A DNA stretch of 64,000 nt from Enterobacter genomosp. O (GCF_001022965.1 NZ_LECZ01000025.1:124001-188000); one strand, 5' to 3'; shown: positions 33,899-47,077, counted from the first letter of the stretch. Notes: generated from the sequence alone by a model not told the origin. Translations and numbers: made by a program.

Positions 33899-36800
33899 TT
33901 AATCAAACGGCGGCGGAGCCAGCACCTCACGGTTACCGTTATGCCCCTGCTCGCTCACAATGCCCTGCGCTTCCATCTGTTCGATGATACGCGCCGCGCG
34001 GTTATAGCCAATGCGGAACTGGCGCTGCACGCCAGAAATGGACGCTTTGCGTTTTTCGGTAACGAAGTTAACCGCCTGGTCGAATAACGGATCCAGCTCT
34101 TCGCCGCCGTCGAAGCCACCGCCGCCGCCTTCGCTTTCCGTATCGCTGGTAATACCGTCAACGTATTGCGGGCGACCGCGCGCTTTCCAGTCCTGCACGA
34201 CGGCGTGAACTTCCTCATCGCGGACGAACGCACCGTGAACACGCACCGGAGAGGTGGAGTTCGGGCCAGAATAGAGCATGTCACCCATCCCCAGCAGCGA
34301 CTCTGCGCCGCCCTGATCGAGGATGGTACGCGAGTCAATTTTACTTGATACGGTAAAGGCGATACGCGTTGGAATATTCGCTTTAATAAGACCAGTGATA
34401 ACGTCCACGGAAGGACGCTGGGTCGCCAGCACAAGGTGAATGCCGGCCGCACGCGCTTTCTGCGCCAGACGGGCAATCAACTCTTCCACTTTCTTACCGA
34501 CGGTCATCATCAGGTCGGCGAACTCATCGACCAGCACGACGATGTAAGGCAGTTTTTCCAGCACCGGATGCTGGGCATCCATGCTATCACCCGGCTTCCA
34601 GTAAGGATCCGGAATCGGACGCCCCATGCGCACCGCCTGGGCGATTTTCTCGTTATAACCGGCCAGGTTACGCACGCCCAACGCAGACATCAGCTTGTAT
34701 CGGCGCTCCATCTCATTCACGCTCCAGCGCAGGGCGTTGGCGGCGTCTTTCATGTCGGTGACGACTTCAGTCAGCAGGTGCGGGATACCTTCGTAGACCG
34801 ACAGTTCGAGCATTTTCGGGTCGATCATGATGAAACGCACATCTTCCGGCTGCGCTTTATAGAGCATGCTGAGGATCATGGCGTTCACACCGACGGACTT
34901 ACCGGAACCGGTCGTACCGGCCACCAGCAGGTGAGGCATTTTCGCGAGATCTGCCACGACAGGATCGCCGGCAATATCTTTCCCCAGCACCACGGTCAGT
35001 GGAGAGGGGTTATCGCGGAACTTGGAGTTATCCAGCACTTCACGCAGGTAAACGGTCTGACGTTTCTTGTTCGGCAGCTCAAGACCAACATAGGGCTTAC
35101 CCGGTATAACTTCCACCACGCGCACCGCAACGGTCGACAGGGAGCGCGCCAGGTCACGGGACAGGTTAGAAATACGCGCGGCTTTTACGCCAGGCGCCAG
35201 GTTCAGTTCGAAACGGGTAATGACAGGACCCGGTGAATAGTTCACCACATCCGCCTTGATACGGAAGTCAGCCAGACGGGCTTCCACCAGGCGCGCCATC
35301 TGCTCCAGCGCGAATGTGTCGACCGGTTCAACCTCTGACGGCGGCGGTGTTAACAGATCCAGAGACGGCAACGGCGTGCTTGGACGCTGCAGCGGACGGC
35401 TGTCACCGTTACGCATCAGCAGCGGGTGAATAAGACTTTCCTGCGGCTGCGGAGCAGGCTGTTGGTACTGCGGCGGTTGCTGCGGCTGCGCGTAAGCCTG
35501 CGGAGCCGGCTGCTGAGGCTGCGGGGCATAGGACGGCTGTGCAGGAGCGGGTTGCTGGCGCACAGGTTCAACTTCCGGCATCACGCTCGGGGTAAATAAC
35601 GGCTCGCTCGGGCCATCATCCACCAGATCTTTCATCGGCGAGAATTCAAAATCCGACAGCGAGAACGGATTTGCGCCCGCAGGTTGTTCACCGGAATAGC
35701 GCTGCTGCTGGGTAGCGGCAAACTGGCGCGCTAATTCGGCTTCTGCCGCGTCATCTTCGTCTTCCAGCACAGGCTCATCGTGCTGATATTCCTCACCGTA
35801 GCGTTGATTCTGCTGCGCAGCAAACTGGCGAGCCAGCTCGTCCTGCTGCATTTCATCGACGTCATCTTCGTACTCAGGCTCGCGCGCTTTTTCTTCGGCC
35901 ATGCGCTGGGAAGGCAGCTTGATCCCATAAGAGGCAAGCTCACGACGGGTCGGAACGCGAACGCGATTAGGACGAGGCAGTTGCGGACCAATCCCCTCTT
36001 TCACCTGAGGACGTGGCGCCCCACCGGTTGCCAGACTAAAGACAGGTGCAGCCACGGCCGCCGCCGCGGTAGCCTGCTTAACGCTTTCCGCTACGGGTGC
36101 AACAACAGGCGTCGGGTCGATCGGCGGAACAGAAACAGAAGGCGCTTTCGAAACGGGTTCCTGCACCGGTTCAGGCACCGGCTGGTACCAGGCCGCCAGC
36201 TGCTCGCGTTCACGCGCACGTCGCTCTTCGACTTCTTCGAAATAGTACAGCGGTGGGCGCGCGGGCTTCACCTCTTCCACAATTTCGGGCTCAGGTTCAG
36301 GCTGCGGTGCGACATAAGGCTGCACAGGTTCAACCGGTTCAGGTACATACTCCTGATAGGGTTGAGCCACAGGCTGTTCATAGTGCGGGTAATCTTGCGG
36401 TTCATACGCAGGCTGCTGCGGCTGATATGGCTGCTGCCACTGCTCCTGCTGCACGGGAATATAGCTTTCTGGTTCAGGCGCAATGACCGGTTCCGGGCTG
36501 TGAACACCCGGGGCAGTCTGCCAGTCAATCTGCGGCTGCTGAATAACGGATTCCGGCGGTGAAACCGGCGCAGACGGCATCACGGCTTCAACTGGCGCGG
36601 CATAGGCCTGAGCAGCGGTCGTCGCGGCTGCGGCTGCGGCAACCGGCTCGGTGACCGAGTGGCCGTTTAACAGCGGATCGTATTCGTCAAAGTCACCAGG
36701 CGTGGCACGATTGCCGGAGAAGAGCACATCGTCAGGATCGACGGCAGCGCCCGCAGCGCGGTACGCCACCTGCTCGTCTTCATCCATGCGTTTACCAGAG

Positions 36801-37594
36801 AAGAGCGCCGCATCGGTTTTACGGCCTAGCGGGTTAGCAAATTTCTCAGCAACACGCTGACGACGCGCCAGCGCGCCACGCAGAATTCGAGCACGACGAG
36901 ATTCGCGACGCTGCACAGGCGCATCGTCTTCCTCTTCATCTTCGTATTCATCTTCATCAACCCACGTATCATCACGACGAGTACGGTTGCTGGCGAAGGT
37001 CAGAATAGTGAGGATAAAACTGCCAATTTTCTCGGCAATGCTTACCCAGGACCAGCCGGTGAATAACGTCAGCCCCGCCGCCCAGATGCACAGCAGCGCC
37101 AGCGTGCCGCCGCTGCTGTGCAGCATTGGCTGCAGCGCAGAACTCAACAGGCTGCCAATCACCCCGCCCGAGGCGAAGTACCAGATATCATCCGCATTAA
37201 TCGCCGCCAGACCACATGAGGTGAGGATCAGCGCCAGCGCGCCAATCAGGCGCAGCGACACGGCGAAATAGTCGATGTAATCATCGTTCTGACGATGACG
37301 CCACGCAAACCAGCATCCGCCAATGATAATGACCGGAAGGGTGTAGGCCATCACACCGAAAATGAAAAATAGCGTGTCCGCAAGCCAGGCACCGGGTACG
37401 CCGCCTAAATTATGGATAGGCTCATGCCATGCAGTTTGTGACCAGCTGGGATCTGAGGGGTTGAAACTGAGTAAGGCTGCCATCAGCCAGACGGCAAAAA
37501 GGGCAATAACAATCAGCAAAGCCTCGAGGAGACGACGTCCGCTGCTTAGCTTCGATAGTGTGACTTCTTTGTCTTCAGTGTATTCCTGGCTCAA
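33899..37594 (-). CDS. ftsK: DNA translocase FtsK
   Basis: FtsK recruits divisome proteins and pumps DNA to align dif sites and activate XerCD. The 1231-residue protein starts at a TTG ([10 protein letters not shown]), as in K-12. It has four membrane helices in about 20-200, a long Pro/Gln-rich linker (about 200-740), a motor with Walker A GTTGSGKS near 892-899 and Walker [13 protein letters not shown], and a gamma winged helix at the end ([20 protein letters not shown]). K-12 FtsK has 1329 residues; the difference lies in the linker, where the K-12 PQQP repeat array is much shorter here. Confidence 0.97.
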   Translation of the reverse strand: MSQEYTEDKEVTLSKLSSGRRLLEALLIVIALFAVWLMAALLSFNPSDPSWSQTAWHEPIHNLGGVPGAWLADTLFFIFGVMAYTLPVIIIGGCWFAWRHRQNDDYIDYFAVSLRLIGALALILTSCGLAAINADDIWYFASGGVIGSLLSSALQPMLHSSGGTLALLCIWAAGLTLFTGWSWVSIAEKIGSFILTILTFASNRTRRDDTWVDEDEYEDEEEDDAPVQRRESRRARILRGALARRQRVAEKFANPLGRKTDAALFSGKRMDEDEQVAYRAAGAAVDPDDVLFSGNRATPGDFDEYDPLLNGHSVTEPVAAAAAATTAAQAYAAPVEAVMPSAPVSPPESVIQQPQIDWQTAPGVHSPEPVIAPEPESYIPVQQEQWQQPYQPQQPAYEPQDYPHYEQPVAQPYQEYVPEPVEPVQPYVAPQPEPEPEIVEEVKPARPPLYYFEEVEERRAREREQLAAWYQPVPEPVQEPVSKAPSVSVPPIDPTPVVAPVAESVKQATAAAAVAAPVFSLATGGAPRPQVKEGIGPQLPRPNRVRVPTRRELASYGIKLPSQRMAEEKAREPEYEDDVDEMQQDELARQFAAQQNQRYGEEYQHDEPVLEDEDDAAEAELARQFAATQQQRYSGEQPAGANPFSLSDFEFSPMKDLVDDGPSEPLFTPSVMPEVEPVRQQPAPAQPSYAPQPQQPAPQAYAQPQQPPQYQQPAPQPQESLIHPLLMRNGDSRPLQRPSTPLPSLDLLTPPPSEVEPVDTFALEQMARLVEARLADFRIKADVVNYSPGPVITRFELNLAPGVKAARISNLSRDLARSLSTVAVRVVEVIPGKPYVGLELPNKKRQTVYLREVLDNSKFRDNPSPLTVVLGKDIAGDPVVADLAKMPHLLVAGTTGSGKSVGVNAMILSMLYKAQPEDVRFIMIDPKMLELSVYEGIPHLLTEVVTDMKDAANALRWSVNEMERRYKLMSALGVRNLAGYNEKIAQAVRMGRPIPDPYWKPGDSMDAQHPVLEKLPYIVVLVDEFADLMMTVGKKVEELIARLAQKARAAGIHLVLATQRPSVDVITGLIKANIPTRIAFTVSSKIDSRTILDQGGAESLLGMGDMLYSGPNSTSPVRVHGAFVRDEEVHAVVQDWKARGRPQYVDGITSDTESEGGGGGFDGGEELDPLFDQAVNFVTEKRKASISGVQRQFRIGYNRAARIIEQMEAQGIVSEQGHNGNREVLAPPPFD

Positions 37595-37644
37595 GAAAGG
37601 CTCTCCAGGTATCAGGCATATCCTGCCTGTTTGCTAAAACGGAC

Positions 37645-37672
37645 AACAGCGCCGGGACTCCCCGGCACTGTT
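37645..37672 (-). terminator. Hairpin past lrp, probable terminator
   Basis: A long stem (AACAG-C-GCCGGG with CCCGGC-A-CTGTT) around ACTC, 58 bp beyond the lrp stop. The minus-strand tail GTCCGTTTT gives only a delayed T-tract. Confidence 0.5.
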
Positions 37673-37729
37673 GCTGTATGGATTAACAGGAGTGTAATCA
37701 AACTACGCTGATTTTGCACCTGTTCCGTG

Positions 37730-38224
37730 TTAGCGCGTCTTAATAACCAGACGATTGCTCTGTTTGACCTCTTCCATCACCACATACGTACGGGTGTCGT
37801 TCACGCCTGGCAGACGCAGCAGGGTTTCCCCCAGCAGCTTACGGTAGGCGGACATATCAGGCACACGGGTTTTCAACAGGTAGTCGAAATCACCGGAAAC
37901 CAGGTGACACTCTTGAATTTCTTCAAGTTTTTGTACAGCGGCGTTAAATTGCTCAAACACATCCGGCGCACCACGATTCAGAGTAATCTCAACAAATACC
38001 AGAAGTGAGGCATCCAGATAATGCGGGTTCAGCAGAGCCGTATAGCCCTGAATAAAACCCTGTCTTTCCAGTCGGCGCACACGCTCAAGGCACGGCGTCG
38101 GGGAAAGTCCCACACGTTTTGAAAGCTCGACGTTGGAAATACGCCCATCCTTTTGCAATTCATTAAGAATGTTACGATCGATACGGTCGAGATCTTTGCC
38201 AGGGCGCTTCTTGCTATCTACCAT
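37730..38224 (-). CDS. lrp: Leucine-responsive regulatory protein
   Basis: Lrp is a global regulator of amino acid metabolism, transport and pili that senses leucine. The 164-residue protein is the same as the remembered K-12 sequence except at one or two positions. It has an N-terminal helix-turn-helix (GRISNVELSKRVGLSPTPC) and a C-terminal RAM effector domain. I chose the ATG at 38224 (MVDSKKRPGKDLDRIDR); the longer frame has no homologue support. It is divergent from trxB across a long spacer. Confidence 0.98.
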   Translation of the reverse strand: MVDSKKRPGKDLDRIDRNILNELQKDGRISNVELSKRVGLSPTPCLERVRRLERQGFIQGYTALLNPHYLDASLLVFVEITLNRGAPDVFEQFNAAVQKLEEIQECHLVSGDFDYLLKTRVPDMSAYRKLLGETLLRLPGVNDTRTYVVMEEVKQSNRLVIKTR

Positions 38225-39737
<1,513 letters not shown>

Positions 39738-39764
39738 TCTTTACAAGTCAGTAACAAACGTAAA

Positions 39765-39793
39765 TAAAGGCGGCGATAAGTCGCCTTTATTGT
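39765..39793 (+). terminator. Terminator after trxB
   Basis: TAAAGGCG and CGCCTTTA pair around a short loop, 30-50 bp past trxB, with a short T-rich tail (TTTATTGT). Confidence 0.6.
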
Positions 39794-39851
39794 CTCCCCG
39801 TTGTAACATTGCGCTGCCCAACTTCTAATAACGTCACCTGCAAAGTACGCA

Positions 39852-41618
39852 ATGGAAAAAACCCGTCAACAAGAGTTAACACGCTGGCTGAAACAGCAAA
39901 GCGTTATTTCCCGCCGCTGGCTTACGATTTCCCGTCTCCTGGGATTCGTTAGCGGTCTGTTGATTGTTGCCCAGGCATGGCTGCTGGCCCGCATTCTTAA
40001 TCACATGATCATGGAGAACATCCCGCGCGAAGCGCTCCTGCTTCCCTTTATTGTCCTGATCCTGATTTTTGTCCTGCGCGCCTGGGTGGTGTGGCTGCGT
40101 GAGCGCGTCGGTTTTCACGCCGGACAGCATATCCGCTACGAGATCCGCCGTCAGGTGCTCGACAGGCTTCAGGAAGCCGGGCCCGCGTGGATCCAGGGAA
40201 AACCGGCCGGAAGCTGGGCGACGCTGATCCTTGAGCAGATTGACGATATGCACGACTACTACGCGCGCTATCTGCCGCAAATGGCCCTTGCCGTCTTCGT
40301 TCCACTGCTGATTGTGATTGCCATCTTCCCTGTGAACTGGATGGCTGCGCTGATTCTGATGGGCACCGCCCCACTGATCCCGCTGTTTATGGCGCTGGTC
40401 GGAATGGGCGCAGCGGATGCTAACCGTCGTAACTTCCTGGCACTAGGTCGCTTAAGCGGCCATTTCCTTGACCGTCTGCGCGGCATGGAGACGTTACGCA
40501 TTTTTGGCCGCGGTGAAGCGGAAACCGAAAACATTCGCCAGGCATCGCAGAACTTCCGCCAGCGCACCATGGAAGTGTTACGCCTCGCCTTCTTGTCCTC
40601 AGGCGTACTGGAATTCTTTACCTCGCTGTCGATTGCCCTTGTGGCGGTCTACTTCGGCTTCTCCTACCTCGGCGCGCTCGATTTCGGCCATTACGGCACC
40701 GCGGTAACCCTTTCCGCCGGTTTCCTGGCGCTGATTCTGGCCCCCGAGTTTTTCCAGCCGCTTCGCGATTTGGGGACCTTCTATCACGCCAAAGCGCAGG
40801 CGGTGGGCGCGGCCGACAGTCTGAAAACCTTCCTGGAAACGCCGCTGGCGCACCCTGAGCGGGGCGACGTGACGCTGAATGCTAAAGAGCCCGTGACTCT
40901 TGAGGCGAATGATTTTTGCATCCTCTCGCCTGAAGGTAAGGTGCTGGCAGGCCCGCTGAACTTTACCCTGCCAGCCGGAAAGCGCGTGGTGCTTGTCGGC
41001 ATCAGCGGTTCAGGGAAAAGCTCGCTGCTAAATGCACTGTCCGGTTTTATGGCCTACACCGGTTCACTGCGGATAAACAAAACCGAACTGCGCAACCTCG
41101 ATCCTGACGCCTGGCGTAAACAGCTCAGCTGGGTAGGACAAAACCCGCAGCTTCCGGCTTCTACGCTGCGCGAGAACGTGCTTCTGGCGCGCCCGGATGC
41201 GCGTGAAGATGAACTGCAATCGGTTCTCGACCGCGCCTGGGTCAGCGAGTTTCTGCCGCTGCTCCCGCATGGGGTGGATACCGTTGTCGGCGACCAGTCC
41301 GCCGGGCTTTCGGTTGGACAGGCGCAGCGTGTGGCCGTTGCCCGCGCGCTGCTGAACCCATGCCAGCTAATGCTGCTGGATGAGCCCGCTGCCAGCCTGG
41401 ATGCACACAGCGAGAAGCGCGTAATGGAGGCCCTGAACGCCGCCTCTCTGCAGCAAACGACCCTGATGGTCACCCACCAGCTTGAAGGCATTGCCGACTG
41501 GGACCAGATCTGGGTCATGGAAAATGGCCGTATCGTTGAGCAAGGCGATTACGCCTCTCTTGTTGCCGCGCAGGGGCCGTTTGCCACCCTGCTGGCGAAC
41601 CGTCAGGAGGACATCTGA
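39852..41618 (+). CDS. cydD: Cysteine/glutathione ABC exporter subunit CydD
   Basis: CydD pairs with CydC in a heterodimeric ABC exporter required to assemble cytochrome bd and periplasmic cytochromes; it has been described as exporting cysteine and glutathione. The 588-residue half has an N-terminal six-helix membrane domain and a C-terminal ATPase with Walker A GISGSGKSS, signature LSVGQAQR and Walker B LMLLDEPAASLD. Its TGA shares one base with the cydC ATG. Confidence 0.96.
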   Translation: MEKTRQQELTRWLKQQSVISRRWLTISRLLGFVSGLLIVAQAWLLARILNHMIMENIPREALLLPFIVLILIFVLRAWVVWLRERVGFHAGQHIRYEIRRQVLDRLQEAGPAWIQGKPAGSWATLILEQIDDMHDYYARYLPQMALAVFVPLLIVIAIFPVNWMAALILMGTAPLIPLFMALVGMGAADANRRNFLALGRLSGHFLDRLRGMETLRIFGRGEAETENIRQASQNFRQRTMEVLRLAFLSSGVLEFFTSLSIALVAVYFGFSYLGALDFGHYGTAVTLSAGFLALILAPEFFQPLRDLGTFYHAKAQAVGAADSLKTFLETPLAHPERGDVTLNAKEPVTLEANDFCILSPEGKVLAGPLNFTLPAGKRVVLVGISGSGKSSLLNALSGFMAYTGSLRINKTELRNLDPDAWRKQLSWVGQNPQLPASTLRENVLLARPDAREDELQSVLDRAWVSEFLPLLPHGVDTVVGDQSAGLSVGQAQRVAVARALLNPCQLMLLDEPAASLDAHSEKRVMEALNAASLQQTTLMVTHQLEGIADWDQIWVMENGRIVEQGDYASLVAAQGPFATLLANRQEDI

Positions 41619-43339
41619 TGCGCGCTCTGCTGCCCTATCTTGCGCTCTATAAACGCCACAAGTGGATGCTAACGCTGGGAATTGTGCTGGCGATTGTGAC
41701 CCTGCTCGCCAGCATTGGTCTGCTCACGCTTTCCGGCTGGTTCTTGTCGGCCTCGGCCGTCGCAGGCGTTGCGGGGTTGTACAGCTTTAACTACATGCTC
41801 CCGGCTGCGGGTGTTCGCGGTACCGCCATCACCCGTACAGCCGGACGTTATTTCGAGCGGCTAGTCAGCCACGACGCCACTTTCCGCGTGCTACAGCACC
41901 TGCGCATCTACACCTTCAGCAAACTGCTGCCCCTCTCCCCTGCCGGGCTGGCGCGTTTTCGTCAGGGTGAGTTACTTAACCGCGTCGTTGCAGATGTCGA
42001 CACGCTGGACCACCTTTACCTGCGCGTGATCTCCCCGATAGTGGGCGCGTTTGTGGTGATTGTGGTGGTCACGCTGGGGCTGTCCGTGCTGGACGTTTCC
42101 GTTGCGCTCACGCTGGGCGGGATCATGCTGTTGACGCTCATCATTCTTCCGCCGCTGTTCTACCGCGCCGGCAAATCCACCGGCGAAAACCTGACGCGCC
42201 TGCGCGGAGACTATCGCCAGCAGCTGACCTCCTGGCTTCAGGGTCAGGCCGAGCTGACCATTTTTGGTGCCAGCAAGCGCTACCGCGCGCGCATGGAAAG
42301 TACCGAGCTGAACTGGCATGAGGCCCAGCGCCGTCAGTCGGAGCTGACGGCCTTTTCCCAGGCGCTGATGATGCTCATCGGCGGCGTGGCCGTCATTGCC
42401 ATGCTGTGGCTGGCTTCCGGCAATGTCGGGGGTAATACTCAGCCTGGCCCCCTGATTGCTCTCTTCGTTTTTTGTGCACTCGCCGCGTTTGAAGCGTTGG
42501 CACCGGTGACGGGCGCCTTCCAGCATCTGGGGCAAGTGATCGCCTCTGCCCTGCGCATCACACAGATTGCCGAGCAGGAACCTGAAGTCACGTTCAGCGC
42601 CAGTCAGACTGAGGTGCCAGAGCAGGTTGCACTCGCGCTTGATGATGTCACCTTTGCCTACGACAGGCAGGCTCAGAATGCGCTGGACGGCATTACTCTC
42701 TCCGTAAGCGCAGGAGAGCGGATTGCGATCCTCGGGCGTACCGGCTGCGGTAAATCGACTCTGCTACAGCTGCTGACGCGCGCCTGGGATCCGCAGCGCG
42801 GCCAGATTCGTTTTAATAATACGTTGCTAACAGATTTCAGCGAGCAGGCCCTGCGCAAGACCGTCAGCGTCGTTCCCCAGCGCGTGCATCTGTTTAGCGC
42901 TACCCTGCGCGATAATCTGCGGCTGGCGGCGCCGGACGCCTCTGATGATGTGCTTCGCGCCATGCTGGAACAGGTCGGCCTGCATAAGCTGCTGGAGGAC
43001 GAAGGGTTAAACAGCTGGCTGGGCGAAGGAGGCCGTCAGCTCTCCGGTGGTGAACTGCGTCGTTTGGCGATTGCGCGCGCGCTGCTGCATGATGCCCCGC
43101 TGATGCTGCTCGACGAACCTACTGAAGGACTGGACGCCACCACGGAGAGCCAAATCCTTGATTTGCTGGCGAATGTGATGAGCGGAAAAACCGTGCTGAT
43201 GGTCACGCACCGCCTGCGCGGTCTGGCGAGTTTTGATCGGATAATTGTGATGGACAACGGACACATTATTGAGCAAGGTAGTCACACAGAACTGTTGGCG
43301 AAACAGGGTCGCTACTACCAGTTTAAACAGCGTCTGTAG
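41618..43339 (+). CDS. cydC: Cysteine/glutathione ABC exporter subunit CydC
   Basis: The partner of CydD, 573 residues, with a six-helix membrane domain followed by an ATPase carrying Walker A GRTGCGKST, signature LSGGELRR and Walker B LMLLDEPTEGLD. The start overlaps the cydD stop by one base, so the two subunits are probably translationally coupled. Aat follows 45 bp downstream on the same strand, as in K-12. Confidence 0.97.
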   Translation: MRALLPYLALYKRHKWMLTLGIVLAIVTLLASIGLLTLSGWFLSASAVAGVAGLYSFNYMLPAAGVRGTAITRTAGRYFERLVSHDATFRVLQHLRIYTFSKLLPLSPAGLARFRQGELLNRVVADVDTLDHLYLRVISPIVGAFVVIVVVTLGLSVLDVSVALTLGGIMLLTLIILPPLFYRAGKSTGENLTRLRGDYRQQLTSWLQGQAELTIFGASKRYRARMESTELNWHEAQRRQSELTAFSQALMMLIGGVAVIAMLWLASGNVGGNTQPGPLIALFVFCALAAFEALAPVTGAFQHLGQVIASALRITQIAEQEPEVTFSASQTEVPEQVALALDDVTFAYDRQAQNALDGITLSVSAGERIAILGRTGCGKSTLLQLLTRAWDPQRGQIRFNNTLLTDFSEQALRKTVSVVPQRVHLFSATLRDNLRLAAPDASDDVLRAMLEQVGLHKLLEDEGLNSWLGEGGRQLSGGELRRLAIARALLHDAPLMLLDEPTEGLDATTESQILDLLANVMSGKTVLMVTHRLRGLASFDRIIVMDNGHIIEQGSHTELLAKQGRYYQFKQRL

Positions 43340-43384
43340 ACTATATTTGTAGCGTCCTCACTCGCGTACTGGAGTTCTGCTGTC

Positions 43385-44089
43385 ATGCGCCTGGTCCAGC
43401 TTTCTCGTCATAACATCGCGTTCCCTTCTCCGGAGGGGGCGCTACGTGAGCCCAATGGGCTGCTGGCACTTGGCGGTGACCTCAGTCCTGCGCGGCTATT
43501 GATGGCTTACCAGCGCGGTATCTTTCCCTGGTTTTCCCCCGGCGACCCGATTTTATGGTGGTCTCCCGACCCGCGTGCCGTGCTGTGGCCAGAGCAGTTT
43601 CATCTGAGCCGCAGCATGAAGCGTTTCCATGCGAAATCACCGTACCGCGTCACCCTCAACCACGCCTTTGGGCAGGTCATTGAAGGCTGTGCCGAAGACC
43701 GCTATGAAGGGACATGGATCACCCGCGATATCATTACCGCTTACCATCAGCTCCATGAGCTTGGCTACGCCCACTCCATCGAAGTATGGGAAGGTGGCGT
43801 ACTCGTCGGCGGCATGTACGGCGTGGCGCAAGGAACGCTGTTTTGTGGCGAGTCGATGTTCTCGCGCGCGGTTAACGCATCGAAAAGCGCGCTGCTGGTC
43901 TTCTGCCAGGCGTTTGCCCAACGCGGCGGACGCCTGATCGATTGCCAGGTGCTCAACGAGCACACAGCCTCCCTGGGGGCTGTTGAAATCCCGCGTCGTC
44001 AGTACATCGAGCATCTGGATGCCAGCCGTCAGGAGAAGCTCCCGCGTGACTTCTGGATACCGAGAACGCTCTTTATGCCCAATGCCTAA
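43385..44089 (+). CDS. aat: Leucyl/phenylalanyl-tRNA-protein transferase
   Basis: Aat moves Leu or Phe from its aminoacyl-tRNA to proteins with N-terminal Lys or Arg, making primary N-degrons read by ClpS. The 234-residue protein matches K-12 ([20 protein letters not shown]) and has the family string GEMLLQAYRRG-like segment as [12 protein letters not shown] and later CGESMFSR. ClpA and ClpS, the next steps of the same pathway, are encoded 1-3 kb away. Confidence 0.97.
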   Translation: MRLVQLSRHNIAFPSPEGALREPNGLLALGGDLSPARLLMAYQRGIFPWFSPGDPILWWSPDPRAVLWPEQFHLSRSMKRFHAKSPYRVTLNHAFGQVIEGCAEDRYEGTWITRDIITAYHQLHELGYAHSIEVWEGGVLVGGMYGVAQGTLFCGESMFSRAVNASKSALLVFCQAFAQRGGRLIDCQVLNEHTASLGAVEIPRRQYIEHLDASRQEKLPRDFWIPRTLFMPNA

Positions 44090-44116
44090 ATGTTTTCCGC
44101 ATATTTTTTTTGAGGA

Positions 44117-44333
44117 TGTTATAATTATGCCGCAGAGTAGCTTCTGCCTGTTGCCCCGCCGCCGTTTGGGACCCTCGCTTCAGATAACGTCCTGACGTTT
44201 ATCCTGTTGTCTCCCCTTTACGAATGCGCTTCCTGTTCGGTTGTACCGTGACGCTTGGGCAATGCGCCGAAACTGTTTTGCAGCGTTTTAATCGCGCAAT
44301 TCTTTACTTAATTGATGAATTTCGGCATTATCT
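44117..44333 (+). promoter_or_regulatory. Two candidate promoters before infA
   Basis: An extended -10, TG-T-TATAAT, at 44117-44125 lies far upstream. A second pair, TTTACT (44303-44308) and CATTAT (44326-44331) with a 17-bp spacer, lies about 43 bp from the infA start. K-12 infA is known to have two promoters, which fits. Confidence 0.5.
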
Positions 44334-44373
44334 TGCCGGTTCAAAACTTGGTAGTGATACCCCAGAGGATTAG

Positions 44374-44592
<219 letters not shown>

Positions 44593-44624
44593 TTTTTTTC
44601 GCCTGTAATGGCAGATGAATATTT

Positions 44625-44653
44625 AAAAGGTCGGGATTATCCCGGCCTTTTTT
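44625..44653 (+). terminator. Terminator of infA
   Basis: AAAGGTCGGGAT and ATCCCGGCCTTT pair with one wobble and end in a T-run, 35-60 bp after infA. Confidence 0.85.
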
Positions 44654-44705
44654 ATTTGTGGCATTAATGTAGCCGCGTGGGAAGATGTATTTCAGTGCGG
44701 CATGA

Positions 44706-44740
44706 TGCCCTCATCCTGACCCTCTCCCACAGGGAGAGGG
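44706..44740 (-). repeat. 35-bp palindromic repeat, copy 1
   Basis: A dispersed element with CCCTCTCCC and GGGAGAGGG arms around an ACA loop, plus a tail. Read on the minus strand it matches the copy at 54803-54837, apart from a reversed loop and a few bases in the tail (TCAGGATGAGGGCA here, CCGGGGTGAGGGCA there). Both copies lie between genes. Confidence 0.7.
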
Positions 44741-44754
44741 AGAAAAACAGGCAC

Positions 44755-44786
44755 AAAAAAGCCGGGTTAAAAAACCCGGCTTTTTA
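44755..44786 (-). terminator. Terminator of clpA
   Basis: A 13-bp stem (AAAAAGCCGGGTT with AACCCGGCTTTTT) and AAAA loop lies directly after the clpA stop, with T-runs both ways. Confidence 0.9.
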
Positions 44787-44797
44787 TTTAAGTTACG

Positions 44798-47077
44798 TTA
44801 GTGAGCCGCTTCCGGCTTGTGCTTAGCCGCACTCTGGAAATCGTACGTCAGCTCGTTCTTCGCCTGATCCAGCGCCACAGTCACCTGGCCGCCGTCCACC
44901 AGCGAGCCAAACAGCAGCTCGTTCGCCAGCGGTTTCTTCAGGTTGTCCTGAATTACGCGCGCCATCGGACGGGCACCCATCGCACGGTCGTAGCCTTTCT
45001 CAGCCAGCCAGTTGCGGGCTTCCTGGCTCACTTCCAGCGACACGCCTTTCTGATCCAGCTGAACCTGCAGCTCGACGATGAACTTGTCCACTACCTGGTG
45101 GATCACGTCGGTAGACAGGTGATCGAACCAGATAATGTTGTCCAGACGGTTACGGAACTCCGGCGTGAAGATCTTCTTGATCTCTTCCATCGCATCGGTG
45201 CTGTTATCCTGGTGGATCAGGCCGATGGATTTACGCTCGGTTTCACGCACCCCGGCGTTGGTAGTCATCACCAGCACCACGTTGCGGAAGTCCGCCTTGC
45301 GCCCGTTGTTGTCGGTCAGCGTCCCGTTGTCCATCACCTGCAGCAGGATGTTGAACACGTCCGGGTGCGCTTTCTCGATTTCATCAAGCAGCAGTACCGC
45401 GTGCGGATGCTTGATCACCGCGTCGGTGAGCAGGCCGCCCTGGTCAAAGCCCACGTATCCCGGAGGCGCACCAATCAAACGGCTGACGGTGTGACGCTCC
45501 ATATACTCGGACATATCAAAGCGCAGCAGCTCAATGCCCAGCGCTTTAGAGAGCTGAACCGTCACCTCGGTTTTCCCCACGCCGGTCGGGCCGGCGAACA
45601 GGAAGGAACCGACAGGCTTGTGGTCATGCCCCAGTCCGGCACGAGCCATCTTGATCGCTTCGGTTAAGGCCTCAATGGCTTTATCCTGACCAAAGACCAG
45701 CATTTTCAGGCGGTTGCCCAGAGTGCGCAGCGTATCGCGGTCGCTCTGAGAAACGCTCTTCTCAGGGATACGCGCGATGCGGGCCACCACGGACTCAATA
45801 TCCGCCACGTTAACGGTTTTCTTACGCTTGCTCGCCGGCATCAGGCGAGCACGCGCCCCGGCCTCATCAATCACGTCAATCGCCTTATCCGGCAGATGAC
45901 GGTCGTTGATGTATTTCACCGCCAGCTCCACCGCCGCACGCACCGCTTTCGCGGTATAACGCACGTCGTGGTGCGCTTCGTACTTCGGCTTCAGACCGTT
46001 GATGATCTGCACCGTTTCCTCGACGGACGGTTCGGTCACGTCGATTTTCTGGAAGCGGCGCGCCAGCGCGCGGTCTTTCTCAAAGATGTTGCTGAACTCC
46101 TGGTAGGTCGTGGAGCCAATCACGCGGATCTTGCCGCTGGAGAGCAGCGGTTTGATCAGGTTCGCGGCATCCACCTGGCCACCGGAGGCCGCACCTGCGC
46201 CGATGATGGTGTGGATCTCATCGATAAACAGGATGCTGTTGGTGTCCTGCTCCAGCTGCTTTAACAGCGCCTTGAAGCGTTTTTCAAAATCACCGCGGTA
46301 TTTGGTGCCCGCCAGCAGCGAGCCGATGTCCAGCGAGTAGATGGTGCAGTCGGCAATCACTTCCGGCACGTCACCCTGCACAATGCGCCAGGCAAGCCCT
46401 TCGGCAATCGCGGTTTTACCCACGCCAGATTCCCCCACCAGCAGCGGGTTGTTCTTGCGGCGACGGCACAGCACCTGGATCGCGCGCTCCAGCTCTTTAT
46501 CGCGACCAATCAGCGGGTCGATACCGCCAACGCGAGCAAGCTGGTTAAGGTTGGTGGTGAAGTTTTCCATACGATCCTCCCCGCCTGCTTGCTCTTCATT
46601 GTTATTGACCTGATTGCTGGAATCCGATGCCTGGTTAGGCTCGTCTTTACGCGTTCCGTGAGAAATAAAGTTAACCACGTCGAGCCGGCTGACTTCGTGT
46701 TTGCGCAGCAGGTAGGCCGCCTGTGACTCCTGCTCGCTGAAGATGGCGACTAAGACGTTTGCGCCAGTCACTTCGCTACGTCCGGAAGACTGGACGTGGA
46801 AAACCGCGCGCTGCAGCACGCGCTGGAAGCTGAGCGTTGGCTGTGTGTCGCGCTCCTCTTCACTGGCTGGCAGCACCGGTGTGGTTTGTTCGATGAAGGC
46901 TTCGAGTTCCTGACGTAGCGCCACCAGATCCACGGAGCAGGCTTCCAGCGCTTCGCGGGCAGATGGGTTGCTAAGCAGTGCGAGCAGCAGGTGCTCGACG
47001 GTCATAAACTCATGTCGGTGCTCACGCGCTCTGGCGAAAGCCATGTTTAAACTGAGTTCCAGTTCTTGATTGAGCAT
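44798..47077 (-). CDS. clpA: ATP-dependent Clp protease unfoldase ClpA
   Basis: ClpA forms a hexamer that unfolds substrates and feeds them into ClpP; with ClpS it takes N-degron proteins. The 759-residue protein has a Clp N-domain (about 1-145), two AAA+ modules with Walker [10 protein letters not shown] and GPTGVGKTE, and the ClpP-docking loop containing IGL in [12 protein letters not shown]. The ATG at 47077 ([15 protein letters not shown]) has GGGGGAGG upstream and matches K-12. It follows clpS on the same strand with 27 bp between. Confidence 0.98.
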   Translation of the reverse strand: MLNQELELSLNMAFARAREHRHEFMTVEHLLLALLSNPSAREALEACSVDLVALRQELEAFIEQTTPVLPASEEERDTQPTLSFQRVLQRAVFHVQSSGRSEVTGANVLVAIFSEQESQAAYLLRKHEVSRLDVVNFISHGTRKDEPNQASDSSNQVNNNEEQAGGEDRMENFTTNLNQLARVGGIDPLIGRDKELERAIQVLCRRRKNNPLLVGESGVGKTAIAEGLAWRIVQGDVPEVIADCTIYSLDIGSLLAGTKYRGDFEKRFKALLKQLEQDTNSILFIDEIHTIIGAGAASGGQVDAANLIKPLLSSGKIRVIGSTTYQEFSNIFEKDRALARRFQKIDVTEPSVEETVQIINGLKPKYEAHHDVRYTAKAVRAAVELAVKYINDRHLPDKAIDVIDEAGARARLMPASKRKKTVNVADIESVVARIARIPEKSVSQSDRDTLRTLGNRLKMLVFGQDKAIEALTEAIKMARAGLGHDHKPVGSFLFAGPTGVGKTEVTVQLSKALGIELLRFDMSEYMERHTVSRLIGAPPGYVGFDQGGLLTDAVIKHPHAVLLLDEIEKAHPDVFNILLQVMDNGTLTDNNGRKADFRNVVLVMTTNAGVRETERKSIGLIHQDNSTDAMEEIKKIFTPEFRNRLDNIIWFDHLSTDVIHQVVDKFIVELQVQLDQKGVSLEVSQEARNWLAEKGYDRAMGARPMARVIQDNLKKPLANELLFGSLVDGGQVTVALDQAKNELTYDFQSAAKHKPEAAH

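Noticed and set aside
44593..44797. A tRNA-Ser gene expected by analogy with K-12
   Set aside because: I looked for the conserved GGTTCGA arm and acceptor stem and found neither.
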